Origin: Gnetum montanum
Lineage: Eukaryota > Streptophyta > Gnetopsida > Gnetales > Gnetaceae
Reading direction: 5' to 3'
NCBI GenBank assembly: GCA_015680685.1
Contig: MNCI01002989.1
Coordinates: forward strand, 154,338 to 218,337
Length of the DNA: 64,000 nt
The number at the start of each line of letters is the position of its first letter. The stretch's first letter is position 1. A model generated the notes under the pieces. The model was not told the DNA's origin. It did not search any database and saw nothing but the letters and a program-made list of their open reading frames with translations. A program made the translations under genes and the position numbers. This document shows, piece after piece, positions 1 to 10,869 of this stretch.

Positions 1-139
1 AATCTTGCCTCCCATGAAGCTCCATAGATACTATCAATGTCATAAAATCTAGCCTTCCACAAAGCTATGGAGCTCCATAGATGTATTTTTTTTCTTCGAC
101 TTATTAATGTTCACAACCCATAGAGTGCATTGGAAAATA
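1..139. other. E0 leader upstream of gag
   Basis: AT-rich stretch before the first gag-like ATG at 140. It has a short internal duplication (the phrase gctccatagat occurs twice, near 20 and 71). No PBS or LTR end can be recognised, so the 5' LTR must be outside the window. Confidence 0.4.
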
Positions 140-1240
140 ATGGAGTCCTAAGTCAATGATCAAATGAATGCTCTTGAACAAAAAATTAATGAAATTACAG
201 GTGTCCAAGAGGAACACCTTTAATTAAAACAATGGTTTAGGATAAATATGCAAAATATATTAGAAGAGATTAGGAAATTGTCTTAGAGTTTAGAAGAAAA
301 ATGTTCAAAAGTTCAAGGAAAGATGGATTCCTTTATGGATTCCATAAAGCAATTAACTAATCATTTAACCCAACCTCCAAACCAAAATCAATATTTACTC
401 AAAGACCATAATCAAAATCAATTTCCACTTGAGGATTATCACCAAGATCAATTCCAACATCACCGATACTAATACCAAGATCAATTTTTGCCTACGGATT
501 AGTATTGAGATCAATCTTGACCTCTTGGGAAATAGGATGCCAACATACTTTCACAACACTAAAGAATGGAACCTAAAGGTGAGGGTTATTGGAATTGGCA
601 AAATTCACTAAGAGAATCATTAACCTAGGTTCCTGTCAAAAAGGCAAAACTTTATCATTATGATGGAGCCCCTAGATCTACTACCAAGGTAAAATATTAG
701 TTTGATACCATGAAGAAATATTTTGATATGTTGAATTTAGTGAGCCAAGAAAATTTAGTAGTCTCTTTATATTTAAGGGAACTTGTGATAATACAATGGA
801 ATGGATTGAGATCTCAAGGCTTGATTACAAATTAGCTTACCTTTGTGTAGATTTTGAACAAAAATTTGTACCAGATTCCATTCTTAAGGAATGTAAGATG
901 TGATTTGATTCATTAAGATTGGACAAACAATCCATAAAGATTACTACAAGGAATTCTATTATCTCTCCCAGTATGTAAGTCATCAAGATAAGGAAGAGTT
1001 GGCTTTAAAGTTCATTAGTGGACTACATGCACAACTGTGTCTCTAGACACATACACATAATTCCCAAATAGTTGATGAAGCATATAGAATTGCTAAGAAT
1101 TATGAGGAATCAAATCAATTATAAACTACAACCCTTTGACAAGCAATGGTAGAAGAGACACCCATCAAGAGAATTTGATCTAGATATTTTTCTTGTGATA
1201 AAGATCACTTTAAGCGGGATTGTCTAAAATTACAAGTGAG
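140..1240 (+). pseudogene. gag: E0 gag (degenerate)
   Basis: Nucleocapsid/capsid polyprotein remnant of E0. From a likely ATG at 140 the peptide is rich in E, K and Q (helical start), then a Gln/Asn/Asp-rich stretch (about 360-520) with repeated NQNQ and DQF-like units. Next comes a capsid-like part (about 640-1100) with fragments such as TMEWIEISRLDYKL and FEQKFVPDSI in the order expected of a retrotransposon gag. A knuckle-like motif lies at 1185-1223: pattern CX2CX3HX4C with the first Cys replaced by Tyr (TAT where TGT is expected). Many stops and frame changes. The short open frame at 429-611 is not in the gag frame. It precedes the protease as expected. Confidence 0.65.
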
Positions 1241-1372
1241 AATATAAAAAAAAAATTAAAATATAAAAAATCCAATACAAATGTGGCCAAATAAAAGAGT
1301 CAAAGTACTACTACGATTGGAGTGAATAAGACTTTAGCATCAACAAAATCAAGTTTGAGAAAATTTTAACTA

Positions 1373-1468
1373 GCTTGAATCATTTTTTAAGGATCAATTA
1401 AGGGTTAGAATTTTAATTAGATTGAATTGTTTTTTAAGGATCAATTAAGGGTTAAAATATTAAGTATT
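1373..1468 (+). repeat. Short tandem duplication in E0
   Basis: Two adjacent ~50-bp copies built on the shared core ttttttaaggatcaattaag, differing at a few bases. They lie between the nucleocapsid and the protease and disturb the frame. Probably a local slippage duplication. Confidence 0.75.
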
Positions 1469-1884
1469 TTATTGACAATGGAGCAAGTGATAAGTTTATT
1501 TCACCAACTTTACTTAAGTCATTAAACTTAATCTTACCTTCTAAGAAAGTTTTTAAAATAGAGCTTCTAGATGGAACAACAATAAGCAAGCACACTAGGT
1601 ATAGAAAAATTACTTTTATGTTGCAAGATATTCCTTTTGTTGGTCAATTATTTGAATTTGAATTAGGAGATGTTGATGCAATCCTAGAAATGCCATTTTT
1701 GCAAAAATTTGATATTACTACCCATTTTAAAACCTGTGTTTTAAAAGTATCAATGACTGATAAAGTCAAGGTTTTAAGGAATGTAGGAACAACAAAGAAA
1801 ATTCATATGGTAACTATTAAGCAAGCTAACAAACTAGTCAAGAAAAGTGGTACTATATTAATCATAAAAGTAACTCAATCCTAG
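1464..1884 (+). pseudogene. pol: E0 aspartic protease
   Basis: Retropepsin-like protease at the start of pol. The active-site block reads FIDNGASDKFIS (catalytic Asp at 1474-1476; D-N-G in place of the usual D-S/T-G). The second conserved block, GDVDAILEMPFL, corresponds to the usual GxDxILGMPWL of gypsy proteases. The frame is open from 1464 to 1884, about 140 codons, so this is among the best-preserved parts of E0. RT follows after a frame change. The DNG triad and the decayed neighbours suggest it is inactive now. Confidence 0.85.
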
Positions 1885-1939
1885 AAACTCTCTGACATTG
1901 AGATTCCAAAAGAACTCAAGAGTATAAGGATTCAGTATT

Positions 1940-2377
1940 TGGTGAAACTAAGGATTTACCTTCAAAAAGAATTGTTAAAAATTCCATTGACATTTTTCCC
2001 AACACACAACTAGTTTCAAAAGCCCCATATAGATTTTTCCACTTCATAATTAAGGAAATTAAAAGTTTAATTAGACCATTGATTGAAATAAAGAAAGATT
2101 TAACCTAGTGTCTTATCTTGGGATGCACTAGTTTTATTTGTTAAGAAGAAAGATAGTATGTTAAGGTTAATATTGATTACAAGGCATTAAACAAACTAAA
2201 AATTAAAAATACCTATCCCCTACCTAGGATTAATAATATTTTTGACTAACTTACTAGACCACATTATTTTTCCAATATTGATTTAAAGTCAAGTTATCAT
2301 CAAATAAGGATTAAAGAGAAAGATATTGAGAAAATGGTATTTAGAACTAGGTATGGATAATATGAGTTTGTGGTGAT
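1940..2377 (+). pseudogene. pol: E0 reverse transcriptase, N-terminal part
   Basis: N-terminal fingers/palm of a gypsy RT. Recognisable blocks in order: a PYRF-like segment near 2020; KVNIDYKALN (the RVCxDYRALN block, near 2160); [24 protein letters not shown] (the catalytic-palm FSKIDLRSGYHQIR block, near 2260-2310); and VFRTRYG near 2340. Broken by several stops and at least one frameshift. It ends in YEFVV, exactly where the solo LTR at 2378 interrupts it; the next residues of the motif (VMSFKLTNAP) lie after 2953. Confidence 0.9.
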
Positions 2378-2947
2378 TGTGATATCCCATTCTTGGATGT
2401 CACGGAAAACATCAAATATACATTATATTAGACATTATGCACAAGAAGATAATATACAAAACATCAAATATATGTAACATTTAAAATTATGTGTAAAAGA
2501 AATAATAGAGAAAGTGCAAAAAGAGAAAGAAAAGAATGCTTTATTAATATAGAATAGTGTATCCAAATCATGCTCTGCGAGTGTTCCTTGGGATTATCTT
2601 CCTTTGGCATATATCCTATAGAGGCAATCCAGCACTGCCACCATTGTTAGGCCTATAACTCAGCCAGAAGGGATGGCCAGTCCATTTCCTATCCTACTTC
2701 ACCCGACTCTTGTGACTTGCCTGTACCAACTCTACTAGTCCATGCTGACACGACCTCTAAGCCTAGGTATAAATGCCTTAGGTCAAACCCCCAAAGGGTA
2801 CCTCAAGATACACGTTTATTATTACAACATGCCCTTTCAGGTCTTAATTACAATTATCCTTTCAAGTCTTGTTATGATAACAATAACACTTGTTATGAAG
2901 AAACACCATCTTTGTTTATGTAGTAGCACAACTTGGGAATGAGGACA
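2378..2947 (-). mobile_element. Solo LTR in E0 RT (minus strand)
   Basis: A 570-bp block splitting the RT codons. Read on the minus strand it begins TGTCC and ends ATCACA, the TG...CA pattern of an LTR, with a TATA-like tttatacc near 2765 and a poly(A)-signal-like AATAAAG near 2545. GTGAT flanks it at 2373-2377 and 2953-2957, but five extra bases (TGAAA) lie between the CA end and the right GTGAT, so the target duplication is imperfect. Family not recognised; no internal coding sequence. A small non-autonomous insertion is the alternative. Confidence 0.6.
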
Positions 2948-2952
2948 TGAAA

Positions 2953-3070
2953 GTGATGTCATTCAAATTAACCAATGCACCTACAATATTCATGGCATTG
3001 ATGAATAATGTCTTCCAATAGAACCTTGATCAATTTGTTATCATATTTATGGATGATATACTTGTCTATT
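2953..3070 (+). pseudogene. pol: E0 reverse transcriptase, catalytic YxDD part
   Basis: Continues the RT: VMSFKLTNAPTIFMALMN (the VMPFGLTNAPATF block), then FVIIFMDDILVY, the gypsy version of the YxDD box holding two catalytic Asp residues. The sequence stops at CTATT (3066-3070), the left target duplication of element A; the frame resumes at 18549 with SKSRKEHLKHL, which is what follows DDILVY in gypsy RTs. One stop codon precedes the catalytic box. Confidence 0.92.
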
Positions 3071-3931
3071 TGATGGGACGTGATATCGCATGGGCCGCGA
3101 TATCGCGTCCACCACAATATTGCATCCCCCGCGATATTGTGTATGCGATATGACGTCTTCCCCTGCAATATAGCATATGCGATATCGTAATGCGCCACCA
3201 AATCTATAAATAAGAGGTGGCTCTCCATTGTTTCTCAATCTAGATCTAGACCATAGCCAAACTCTTGCAATTTTTCCATTCCAGAGTTAGAGTAATTTCC
3301 ATGTGCCCGCAATAGGAGTCCCAAAGTGAACGGATCTTTATTCAAGCAAATATTGTACCTAAGCACAAGTTTGTGTACAAAAATAAAGATAAACTTTTTG
3401 GATAAACCTTGTAGTACATGGACTAAGCTAGATAGGAATGTAATTATTGTTATTTATTATTCATCGTTTAAATGCTTTATTAGTTAATTAAATCTCTCTC
3501 AACCCTTCTCTCCTAGTTAAGTGCATTCAGTACGACCACTTCGAGGACGTGCATTACGCTTGGTAATCCTAGCAACGAATAGTGTTTGGTAATCCCAGAA
3601 GGTTGCATTGACTCAGGGTGTGAACGGCAAGTGGGAACGAATACTGATGCTAGGCATTAGAACTTAGTTAGTTAAAGTTAGTTACTTAGTCTCTTCACCC
3701 TTTCCTCTCTTAGCATAGGCGATAAAACATAAAAGACATAAAAATCACATACCTCAGACTTACTTAACCATAAAACCATGACAAATACAAGTAAGTCTAG
3801 GAAGACAATGAACGATTAACCTTAAGTGTTCCATAAGGCGTGTAGGCACTTAGTCTGCGATGTTCGACCGAATCACGTGTGTAACGCTCATATTCGTATG
3901 GTTGAGTGTAGGGGTACCTCGCCACTCATCA
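3071..3931 (+). repeat. 5' LTR of element A
   Basis: Begins TGATGGGACG and ends CTCATCA. U3 carries a run of GATATC-type palindromes (3079-3190), then TATA box ctataaataag (3204-3214). R has a poly(A) signal AATAAAG near 3382 just after a small hairpin (GTAC...GTGTAC). U5 ends with the block aggggtacctcgccactcat, shared by every tRNA-Asp element in the window. The PBS follows after one base. Confidence 0.93.
3079..3192. promoter_or_regulatory. GATATC palindrome array in U3 of A (5' LTR)
   Basis: Seven hexamer cores related to GATATC, mostly set in GCGATATCGC, with spacers of 8-14 bp. Three are still exact GATATC; the others are GATATT, GATATG, AATATT and AATATA. It lies directly upstream of the TATA box, the place for an upstream promoter element. 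The 3' LTR has a better-preserved array (9313-9420) with seven cores but a different spacer order, so units have been gained or lost between the two LTRs of one element. Function inferred from position only. Confidence 0.7.
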
Positions 3932-3932
3932 T

Positions 3933-3950
3933 TGGCACCATTGTCAGGGA
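3933..3950 (+). other. PBS of A (tRNA-Asp)
   Basis: TGGCACCATTGTCAGGGA, one base after the LTR. It matches the complement of the plant tRNA-Asp 3' end (TGGCGCCGTTGCCGGGGA) at 14 of 18 positions; the four differences are all transitions. Confidence 0.9.
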
Positions 3951-4076
3951 CTAAGTTGTTTGTGCGCTATGTAGAACATAGGAAATCATCCACATCGTTG
4001 GGAAGCTTAAATGAACCCTTAGGGTTAATCAGAAGAAATTTTAAACAATGGTCAATAGCACACCAACAAGATAACA

Positions 4077-6590
4077 ATGTCTTCTTCTTCTCATAAGAGC
4101 ACTTCACTACCTAGGGATCACACAAGAGACAATCGACGGCACAACATGTATAACCGAGAACCGCCAGTTCCTCAACAGTATCGAGTGGTATATACTCATC
4201 CCAATGAGTATATACTTGATTTTACTTTTATCCTCCATCAAGATGAACAACTGCATTGGCGAGATTTGCAAGGTAACATAGTGTTACCCCCAGATCGTGC
4301 AATCCCAAACATGCTCCTCCATGCTCTTGCACAAATAGGCATGACACAGCTATACGCTGAATACGTTGTAGAATATTATGACACAAGGGATTACCATCCC
4401 ACAGTGGTGCAACATTTAAGGGACTCATGGAAGGAGAGCTACCATACATTGTTGAAGGGCAAAGGGGTCTCGCACGTCCTAAGCAAAATTGGAGATGGTG
4501 AACCAGTTATAACAGGTTCTCCATCAAATGATGTTCCCCCTCCCAACGATGGTGAGGAGGTGGGGTATCAGAACCTACATTCCACGATTCACAACCCTGG
4601 TTCTAACCCCCATGAACACCAAGTGTTCACTGAGGAAACAAAAACATATGACAAGGACGGGCATTTGGATCGTTATCACGATTGGGGCCATAGTCATCGA
4701 AGAGAAGGTAAGAAACATCATCATGGCGATAGTTTCCCTTCTTCTTCCCCTTCATCGCATCATTCACCCTCTCCTCCCACATCAAGATGTAGTCACGAGG
4801 AGCACAATGGTGAGGATAAGGGTAAGCAAAATGAGAGACCTCAACGAGAGAGTCGAGAGCGAGGACGAGGGCATTCTAGAGAGTCAAGGCATAGAAGGGA
4901 AAGTAGGGAACCACATAGGCATCATAGACGTCATGAGAGAGATGATCATGATGAACCCCTACTAGCAAGCTAAAGTATGTTAGACATTACAGAGGCTGTG
5001 AGAATACCTACAAGGCACCAAAAAGATAGCCGAATCAAGAGACTAGACATGAACAATATCCCATGGTTTGAGGGGGGATACAATGTTGATCCGCAGAATC
5101 ACTTACAAGCATTCCATGATGCCTGTGCCTTGCAAAATATTGAAAATGAGTGGAAGAAGTTAAAGTTGTTCCCTAGGACACCCATAAAGGAAGCAGAAAG
5201 CTGGTACCGGTCCTTAGAGTCAGAAACCATTAGGAGGTTGAGTACAATGCTAGAATTGTTTAACGATAAATACCAAATGTACTCCATAGTGTCCAACTTG
5301 TGTAATCAGATCCAAGGATGGAAGCAAGGTAATCACGAACCCTTGGATGCTTCCATGGGTCGATATTATGCATTGCTACATCGTTGCCTGGGCCATGGGT
5401 ATGCACAACGGGATCAACTCTGCCACCTCGTAGATGGGCTAAGACATGAAACCAGGAGAACCCTTGGGACATATGCCCAAGGGAGATTATCTGAACTTAG
5501 ATCCCATGAAGTTCATAGATTGTTGGAGCAAGTAGCTAAAGAAGAAGGGGATCTATGGAAAAGAGAAAGTGTGGAAGAGTACAACCGCGATCCTTCCCTC
5601 TGAAAGAAGGAAGTAAGATTCTGTGAGTAAGAGGATGAATCACCACTCGAAGAGTTGGTGAATAGAAAAACCTTGCCACTTCAAAAATTAACAATGGAAG
5701 TGTCGGCTAAGGTAGATCAAATATGGAGCTCCTTAGATAGTAAAATTGAAATTGTCCTAAAAATTGTAGAGGAGTCTAAGGAGGAGCGAAGTAGTGATCA
5801 TGATAAGAAAAAGAGGAGAGATTTAGACCATGCACGTAACAAGGGTAAGGGAAAAATGATTGTTGCTAATGAGGTTATTTAGATACAGACAATGATAATG
5901 GATGTGAGATCTGCCAATATGACCATCCTAAGGGATGTTGCCCAATAATCTCACATCTACAAGAGTCTAGGGTGTATGCACTCAACCCAAGACTTAACAA
6001 ACGTCAAGCACCCCGAAGGTTACCTTATCCCCAAGGTAACCCGAGGCAATTCCATCAACCGTTAACATATTATCCAAGTGGAAGTCCACCACAACCTATA
6101 GGGCAACACCAGTAGTGGCAACACCCATAGTCATGGTGGATGCCACCGCCTAGTCAACAATACCCTTATCGGCAACTAGACTCGTATGGCTATTACATGC
6201 AGCAGCTGGTTTCTCCAAGTGACTCTATGGGTCATGCAACCCCATAATGTCACTACCAAGTTCGGGAGTATTTTAGGACTCCTTCTCCTATGGGAGACAC
6301 ACCATATACATACCATCCTCCGAATCCATCTACATCTTTTACGCCAATAGTTCCACTACCATCCACTCCAATGATGCAAGGGGAACTTCCCACTCAACCG
6401 TAGCAACACAATGCTACGAAAGTTGTGAACCTTCAACCTATTTTTGGTTCTAATAACCGTACAAAGAGAAGACCTTTCTTCAGAACCAAAAGCCCAAACA
6501 AGCTCTTACAACCACAAGCTATTGAGTCTGTGTACGCTCCTCCAACAAATAAGGCTTCGGAGCTCCCTTCAGACTAACAATAGGGCTCAA
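4077..6590 (+). pseudogene. gag: Element A gag
   Basis: Structural polyprotein, Athila/Tat type. ATG at 4077 (MSSSSHKSTSLPRD) is matched by the same start in B (10870) and I (61537). Order: N-terminal domain with YTHPNEYILDFTFILHQDE; a His/Arg/Ser-rich basic linker (about 4620-4960); the capsid core (4977-5580) with IPWFEGGYNVDPQNHLQAF, LKLFPRTPIKEAESWY and HEPLDASMGRYYALLHRC; zinc knuckle CX2CX3HX4C at 5903-5941; then a Pro/Gln/Tyr-rich tail. In-frame stops at 4971 (TAA) and 5601 (TGA), and a frameshift near 5875 just before the knuckle. Overlapping frames within 4228-5472 are shadows. Not functional as it stands. Confidence 0.93.
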
Positions 6591-6619
6591 CACATACAGT
6601 TATGTTAACACATACTGTT

Positions 6620-7126
6620 ACTGACTAGATAAAGGTGGGCCACCTTCCCAGTAAACTCTCTGATCCTGGGAGTCCCTTAATCTATCTCCAAGTCATTGGA
6701 AATGAACCTCATAAGGCTCTTCTTGACTCAGGTTCCAGAGTCAACTTAATCTCATGAGAAATGTATATCGCCTGGAACCTGCCTCCACTCAAGAAGAGCA
6801 ATATTCAACTAGAGCTAGTTGACCAATCCATCACTATTTCCTTGGGATTGGTGGAGGACATCATTACCACTGTGTGTGGTTGGTTATACCTAGCTGATTT
6901 CCTGGTGATAGAAGTCAACAGTAACAAAGGGGACTTCCCAATTATAATGGGAAGGGCATGGCTGAGTACAATAGACGCATGCCTAGGAATCCACAATCTT
7001 TCCTTGGAAATATCTAAGGAAAATATTTATGGAAAGATCAAGAAGAAGAAGGTTCCATGCATCACATACAATGACTCAGAGGGTGATGACATGGGGGAAT
7101 GCTCAGCATCTCCTACATGCAACTAG
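6620..7126 (+). pseudogene. pol: Element A aspartic protease
   Basis: Follows gag in the frame used since the frameshift near 5875. Active site ALLDSGSRVNLIS, with catalytic Asp at 6725-6727; one stop follows at once (LIS*EMY). Then LPPLKKSNIQLELVDQSIT, VEDIITTVCGW and the second block IIMGRAWLSTIDACL. The D-x-G-S-x-VNLIS layout matches the DLGASVNLxP active site of Athila/Tat proteases; homologues at 13375 (B), 35800 (F) and 55391 (H) read DLGS, DLIS and DLDS. The frame is open from 6761 to 7126. No RT follows. Confidence 0.9.
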
Positions 7127-9291
7127 TGTGCCTAGGAAACTTAGATACAAAGGTGCCTATATGTAGCAACCACACCACAAGAGAACACCCAATGGTTGAT
7201 AGCTAATCAAAAGAGAAACCTGCCAACATGCATGGAATGAACTAGGGGAACAACCTACACCCACAACGGAAGCATAGATACATTGGAATATGAACGTCGC
7301 CAACTTCCAACCCTTAACCTTAAAACATCAATTGGGAGAATTTGGACACTTTTAAGAAATTCAAACAAATGCTCATTATTTTGGATCTCCCCTTTTCAAT
7401 TCAATCATGGGGAAGATGGTCACCTATGTTGATCATTAGGGACCCTCAGTTTCTTTTTAGATTTTTTTTTACACATTTTTGTTTTACAGTTTCCTTAACT
7501 TTTCTTGTTTTTTTTACAACATCGTTCATAATTTTCATTTCTTTGTGTGCATGTGTGCGTGCTTTCCATTTTGTTAAGTTTGTCACCCAATAAGTGCTCT
7601 TAATGATGGTATGAACTGTTTTCTATCGGTTTCTAATGTTTGGTTTTTACCTTTAAGTTACGATGTTGATATTAAGGTATGGTTATTTTGATATGACAGG
7701 CAATGAGTCCACTTCATCCATACATCCACAAATTTCTATGGTCTCTCTCGGCTTGAAAATGTACAGTCCCTTTCTCAATAATAAGAACTATAACAAATTA
7801 GTGACTAGGCATTTCTCAAACTAAGGAAGGACTCAAGGATTAAAAAGGGTGTGACTTCAAGGGAACTTGATGTGTTTGTGTTGGCCATTCTCTTGGGTGC
7901 TTGGATGTTTTCTTCTTGAGTTTTCCTTCCCATTTCGACATTGCTCCATTATCAGGAAGCTGAGCTAATAAAAATAACAAAGTCTTTGCATGGTGTTTTT
8001 CTCATGCATTAACACATAAAAAAAAGTGTGAGGATTCAAAGCACACCCCTTAGACAAAATAATCATTTGGGCTACAAGCACTGGTTATGGAACTAAAATA
8101 AACATGTTCCCTCTAACTAAGGCCCTTCTCGCTTCCTATTCTCTCCTCCTTTGCTTCATCAGAATGGTGGTGGCTCTTTGGGGATGCATTCTTATTACTT
8201 CAAGTGGGTGGATCGGCCAAATGTATTAATGTGAAGTCATTGGATGTGGTTTGTTGAGGCTAGATTTGGAATGGGATCTGCTAAGTCACATTAATCATTA
8301 ACTACACAAGGGGTTGTACACCACCTTGTTCTTGAGACTCCATTCCATTCTCTCCTTTCCATCCTTCTTTCTCCATTGATCACCTGATTTCTGATTATAT
8401 CATTAGTGTATATTTTGTTTGACGCATCATTTTCTTTGTGGTAAATTCTTGTGGTTAAGACTTTAACTCTTGTTCCAAATGACATTCACAAAGCCTACAG
8501 ACTCTTTGAATGTGGATTGTCAGGGCATTAAGGGCATGAGCCTGCTTTGGGGAGGACCCACTGGCATTTCTATTTGGTGCACCAGTTAAATTATTTCCCT
8601 TAAAATTTTTGCAATCCACTCTATTTTGTTCATTTCCATCTTGACATCTATTTCATCAACATTATAGTTGTCTCTTTTTCTCCATCTTTCTTGTTCTTTT
8701 TCTTTCTCCATTCTATTGCTACCAAAGGTCCGCTCTTAGTCATGGGGGTCCTGACCAAATTTTTTTGATTTTCTCCTAACCCCTACACCTTCAGTAGTCA
8801 CCACTATTATATCTCCAAATCCACAATCAGCCATACCACAACTCAGCCAATGGACCTTTCACCAAAGCAAGGTATCAACTGCATTATCATTCATTTACCC
8901 TTACTAATATAAAGACTATGTTATGTATGCAAATGGCAATCATACAACAACGGATTGGATCTGGAGGGAACACTTGGAATGGATTGGTGCTAAAGCAACT
9001 ATGCAAGGAATGAGACGGATGGCACGCTTATGGATAGACAACGAAAGGCGCAATCTTGGCGTTGCCAGCAACAAACTTCTTCTCTCTTCTCTCTTCTCTC
9101 TCAGCTACCACATAATGCCTGATGTCAAATGTATAAACTATTCACTCTAGTTGTTGTGAACACCAGTTTTGTCATGTTCTGTAATGATGATCCATTCACA
9201 TGTTGTCCCATTCACCATTAGTTCCATTCAAGTCAATAATCCCATACCTTCCCAATGTTTTGTAAGGAACTCGAGGATGAGATTTTATTCA
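7127..9291. other. Non-coding spacer of A
   Basis: About 2.1 kb with no credible gene. From the left: a decayed coding tail (about 7127-7400), the AGTCATGGGGG-like motif at 7405-7419, a T-rich tract with ttttacacatttttgtttt units (7450-7560), a conserved block around agtccacttcatcc (7708) and gtgtgacttcaagggaactt (about 7850), then the shared phrase gctttggggaggacccac (8553-8570), a second AGTCATGGGGG at 8738-8747, and a branch-point-like ttactaat (8901) before a TGCAA-ATGGC start at 8933. The same landmarks recur in B, D, G and H. The short frame 8923-9150 has no clear similarity to the 3' ORF protein. Confidence 0.7.
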
Positions 9292-9303
9292 GTCATGGGG
9301 GTA
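9292..9303 (+). other. Polypurine tract of A
   Basis: gtcatgggggta immediately before the 3' LTR. The G-run next to the LTR is in the position that primes plus-strand DNA synthesis. Confidence 0.75.
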
Positions 9304-9926
9304 TGATGGGATGCGATATCTCATGGGCCGCGATATCACATACGTGATATTGTGTCCACCACGATATCGCATCCCCCACGATATCGCGTCTTCCCCTGTG
9401 ATATCGCATACGCGATATCGCAGCGCGCTGCCAAATATATACATAAGAGGTGACTCTCCCTTGTTTCTCAATCTAGATCTAGACCATAGCCAAACTCTTG
9501 CAGTTTTTCCATTCCAGAGTTAGAGTAATTTCCATGTGCCCACAATAGGAGTCCCAAAGTAAACAAATCTTTATTCAAGCAAATATTGTACTTGAGCACA
9601 AGTTTGTATACAGAAATAAAGACAAACGTTTTGGATAAACCTTGCAGTGCATGGACTAAGCTAGATAGGACTTTAATTATTGTTATTTATTATTCATTTT
9701 TTAAATGCTTTATTAGTTAATTAAATCTCTCTCAACCCTTCTCTCCTAGTTAAGTGCATTTAGTACAACCACTTTGAGGACGTGCGTTATGCTTGGTAAT
9801 CCCAGCAACGAATACCGTTTGGTAATACGAGAAGGTTGCATCGGCTCAAGGTGTGAACGGTAAGTGGGAACAAATACTGATACTAGGCATTAGAACTTAG
9901 TTAATAAAAGTTAGTTACTTAGTCTC
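9304..9926 (+). repeat. 3' LTR of A, first part
   Basis: Begins TGATGGGATGCGATATC. It carries seven GATATC-type cores (six exact GATATC), a decayed TATA region (9436-9450), the poly(A) signal near 9617 and R/U5 sequence. It is interrupted at 9926 by element B and continues at 18306. Confidence 0.93.
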
Positions 9927-10725
9927 TGATGGGATGTGATTTCGCATGGGCTGTCGTCCCAAGCAATATCGCATACGCGATATCGCGGTCCGTCGCCAAG
10001 TCTATAAATAAGAGGCGACTCTCCCTTATTTTATAATCTAGGCCTAGACCATAGCAAAACTCTAGTAGTTTGACCTCTCTAGAGATAGAATATTTTCCAT
10101 GTGCCCGCAGTAGGAGCTCCAAAGTGAACAGATCTTTATTCGAGCAAATATTGTACCTGAACACATGTTTGTGTACAGCAATAAAGACAAAATTCTTGGA
10201 TAAACCTTGGAGTGCATGGAATAGGCTAAATAGGACTTTTATTTATTATTATTTATTTTTTATCATTTACATGCTTTATTAGTTATTAAATCTTTCTCAA
10301 CCCTTCTCTCCTAGTTAAGTGCCTCAGTACGACTGCTTCGAGCACGTGTATTACGCTTGGTGATCCCAGCAACAATTAGCGTTTGGTAACCAAGGTTACA
10401 TTGGTTCAAGGTGTGAATGGTAAATGGGAATGGATGTTGATGCTAGGTTAATTAAGACTTAGTTAGTTAGTTAAAGTTAGTAATTAGTCTCTTCAACACT
10501 TCACCTTATTAGCATAGGAGATAAAACAGAAAAGCTATAAAAATCATATACCTCAGACTTACTTAACCATACACCATGACAACTACAAGTCTGGGAAGAC
10601 AACGAATAATTAACCTTAAGTGTTCCATCAGGCGTCTAGGCACTTAGTCTGCGGAGTTCGACCGGATCACGCATGTTATGCTCGTATTCATATGGTTGAC
10701 TGTAGGGGTACCTCGCCACCCATCA
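9927..10725 (+). repeat. 5' LTR of element B
   Basis: TGATGGGATG...CCCATCA, 799 bp. GATATC-type cores at 9936-9988 (one decayed to GATTTC, one AATATC, one exact), TATA box tataaata at 10003-10010, and R with the GTAC-containing hairpin and AATAAAG near 10180. Confidence 0.93.
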
Positions 10726-10726
10726 T

Positions 10727-10744
10727 TGGCGCCGTTGCCGGGGA
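10727..10744 (+). other. PBS of B (perfect tRNA-Asp match)
   Basis: TGGCGCCGTTGCCGGGGA, an exact complement of the 18 terminal bases (with CCA) of plant tRNA-Asp. It is the only undamaged PBS in the window. Confidence 0.95.
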
Positions 10745-10869
10745 CTAAGTGTTTGTGCGCTAAGTAGAACATAGGAAATCACTCACATCGTTGGGAGCTT
10801 AAACGAACCCTTAGGGTTAATTAAATGAAAAATTATATAATGGTTAAATAGCACACCGAATAAGACATA

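Noticed and set aside
2378-2947. Insert in E0 RT as a MITE
   Set aside because: No terminal inverted repeats. TG...CA ends with TATA and AATAAAG in order on the minus strand fit an LTR better, though the target duplication is imperfect.
3079-3192. GATATC arrays as a CRISPR-like or satellite array
   Set aside because: Units are 6-10 bp palindromes with short variable spacers, always at the start of TG...CA LTRs and upstream of a TATA box. No repeat-spacer pattern of CRISPR size and no cas genes.
4528-4965. 145-codon frame overlapping A gag
   Set aside because: Shadow of the His/Arg/Ser-rich gag linker. The similar overlapping frames in B (11324-11581) and I (61991-62449) follow from the same biased codons.
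8923-9150. 75-codon frame near the end of A as a gene
   Set aside because: The homologous place in B does not keep the frame, and it shows no similarity to the 3' ORF proteins of D or F; only the start context is conserved.
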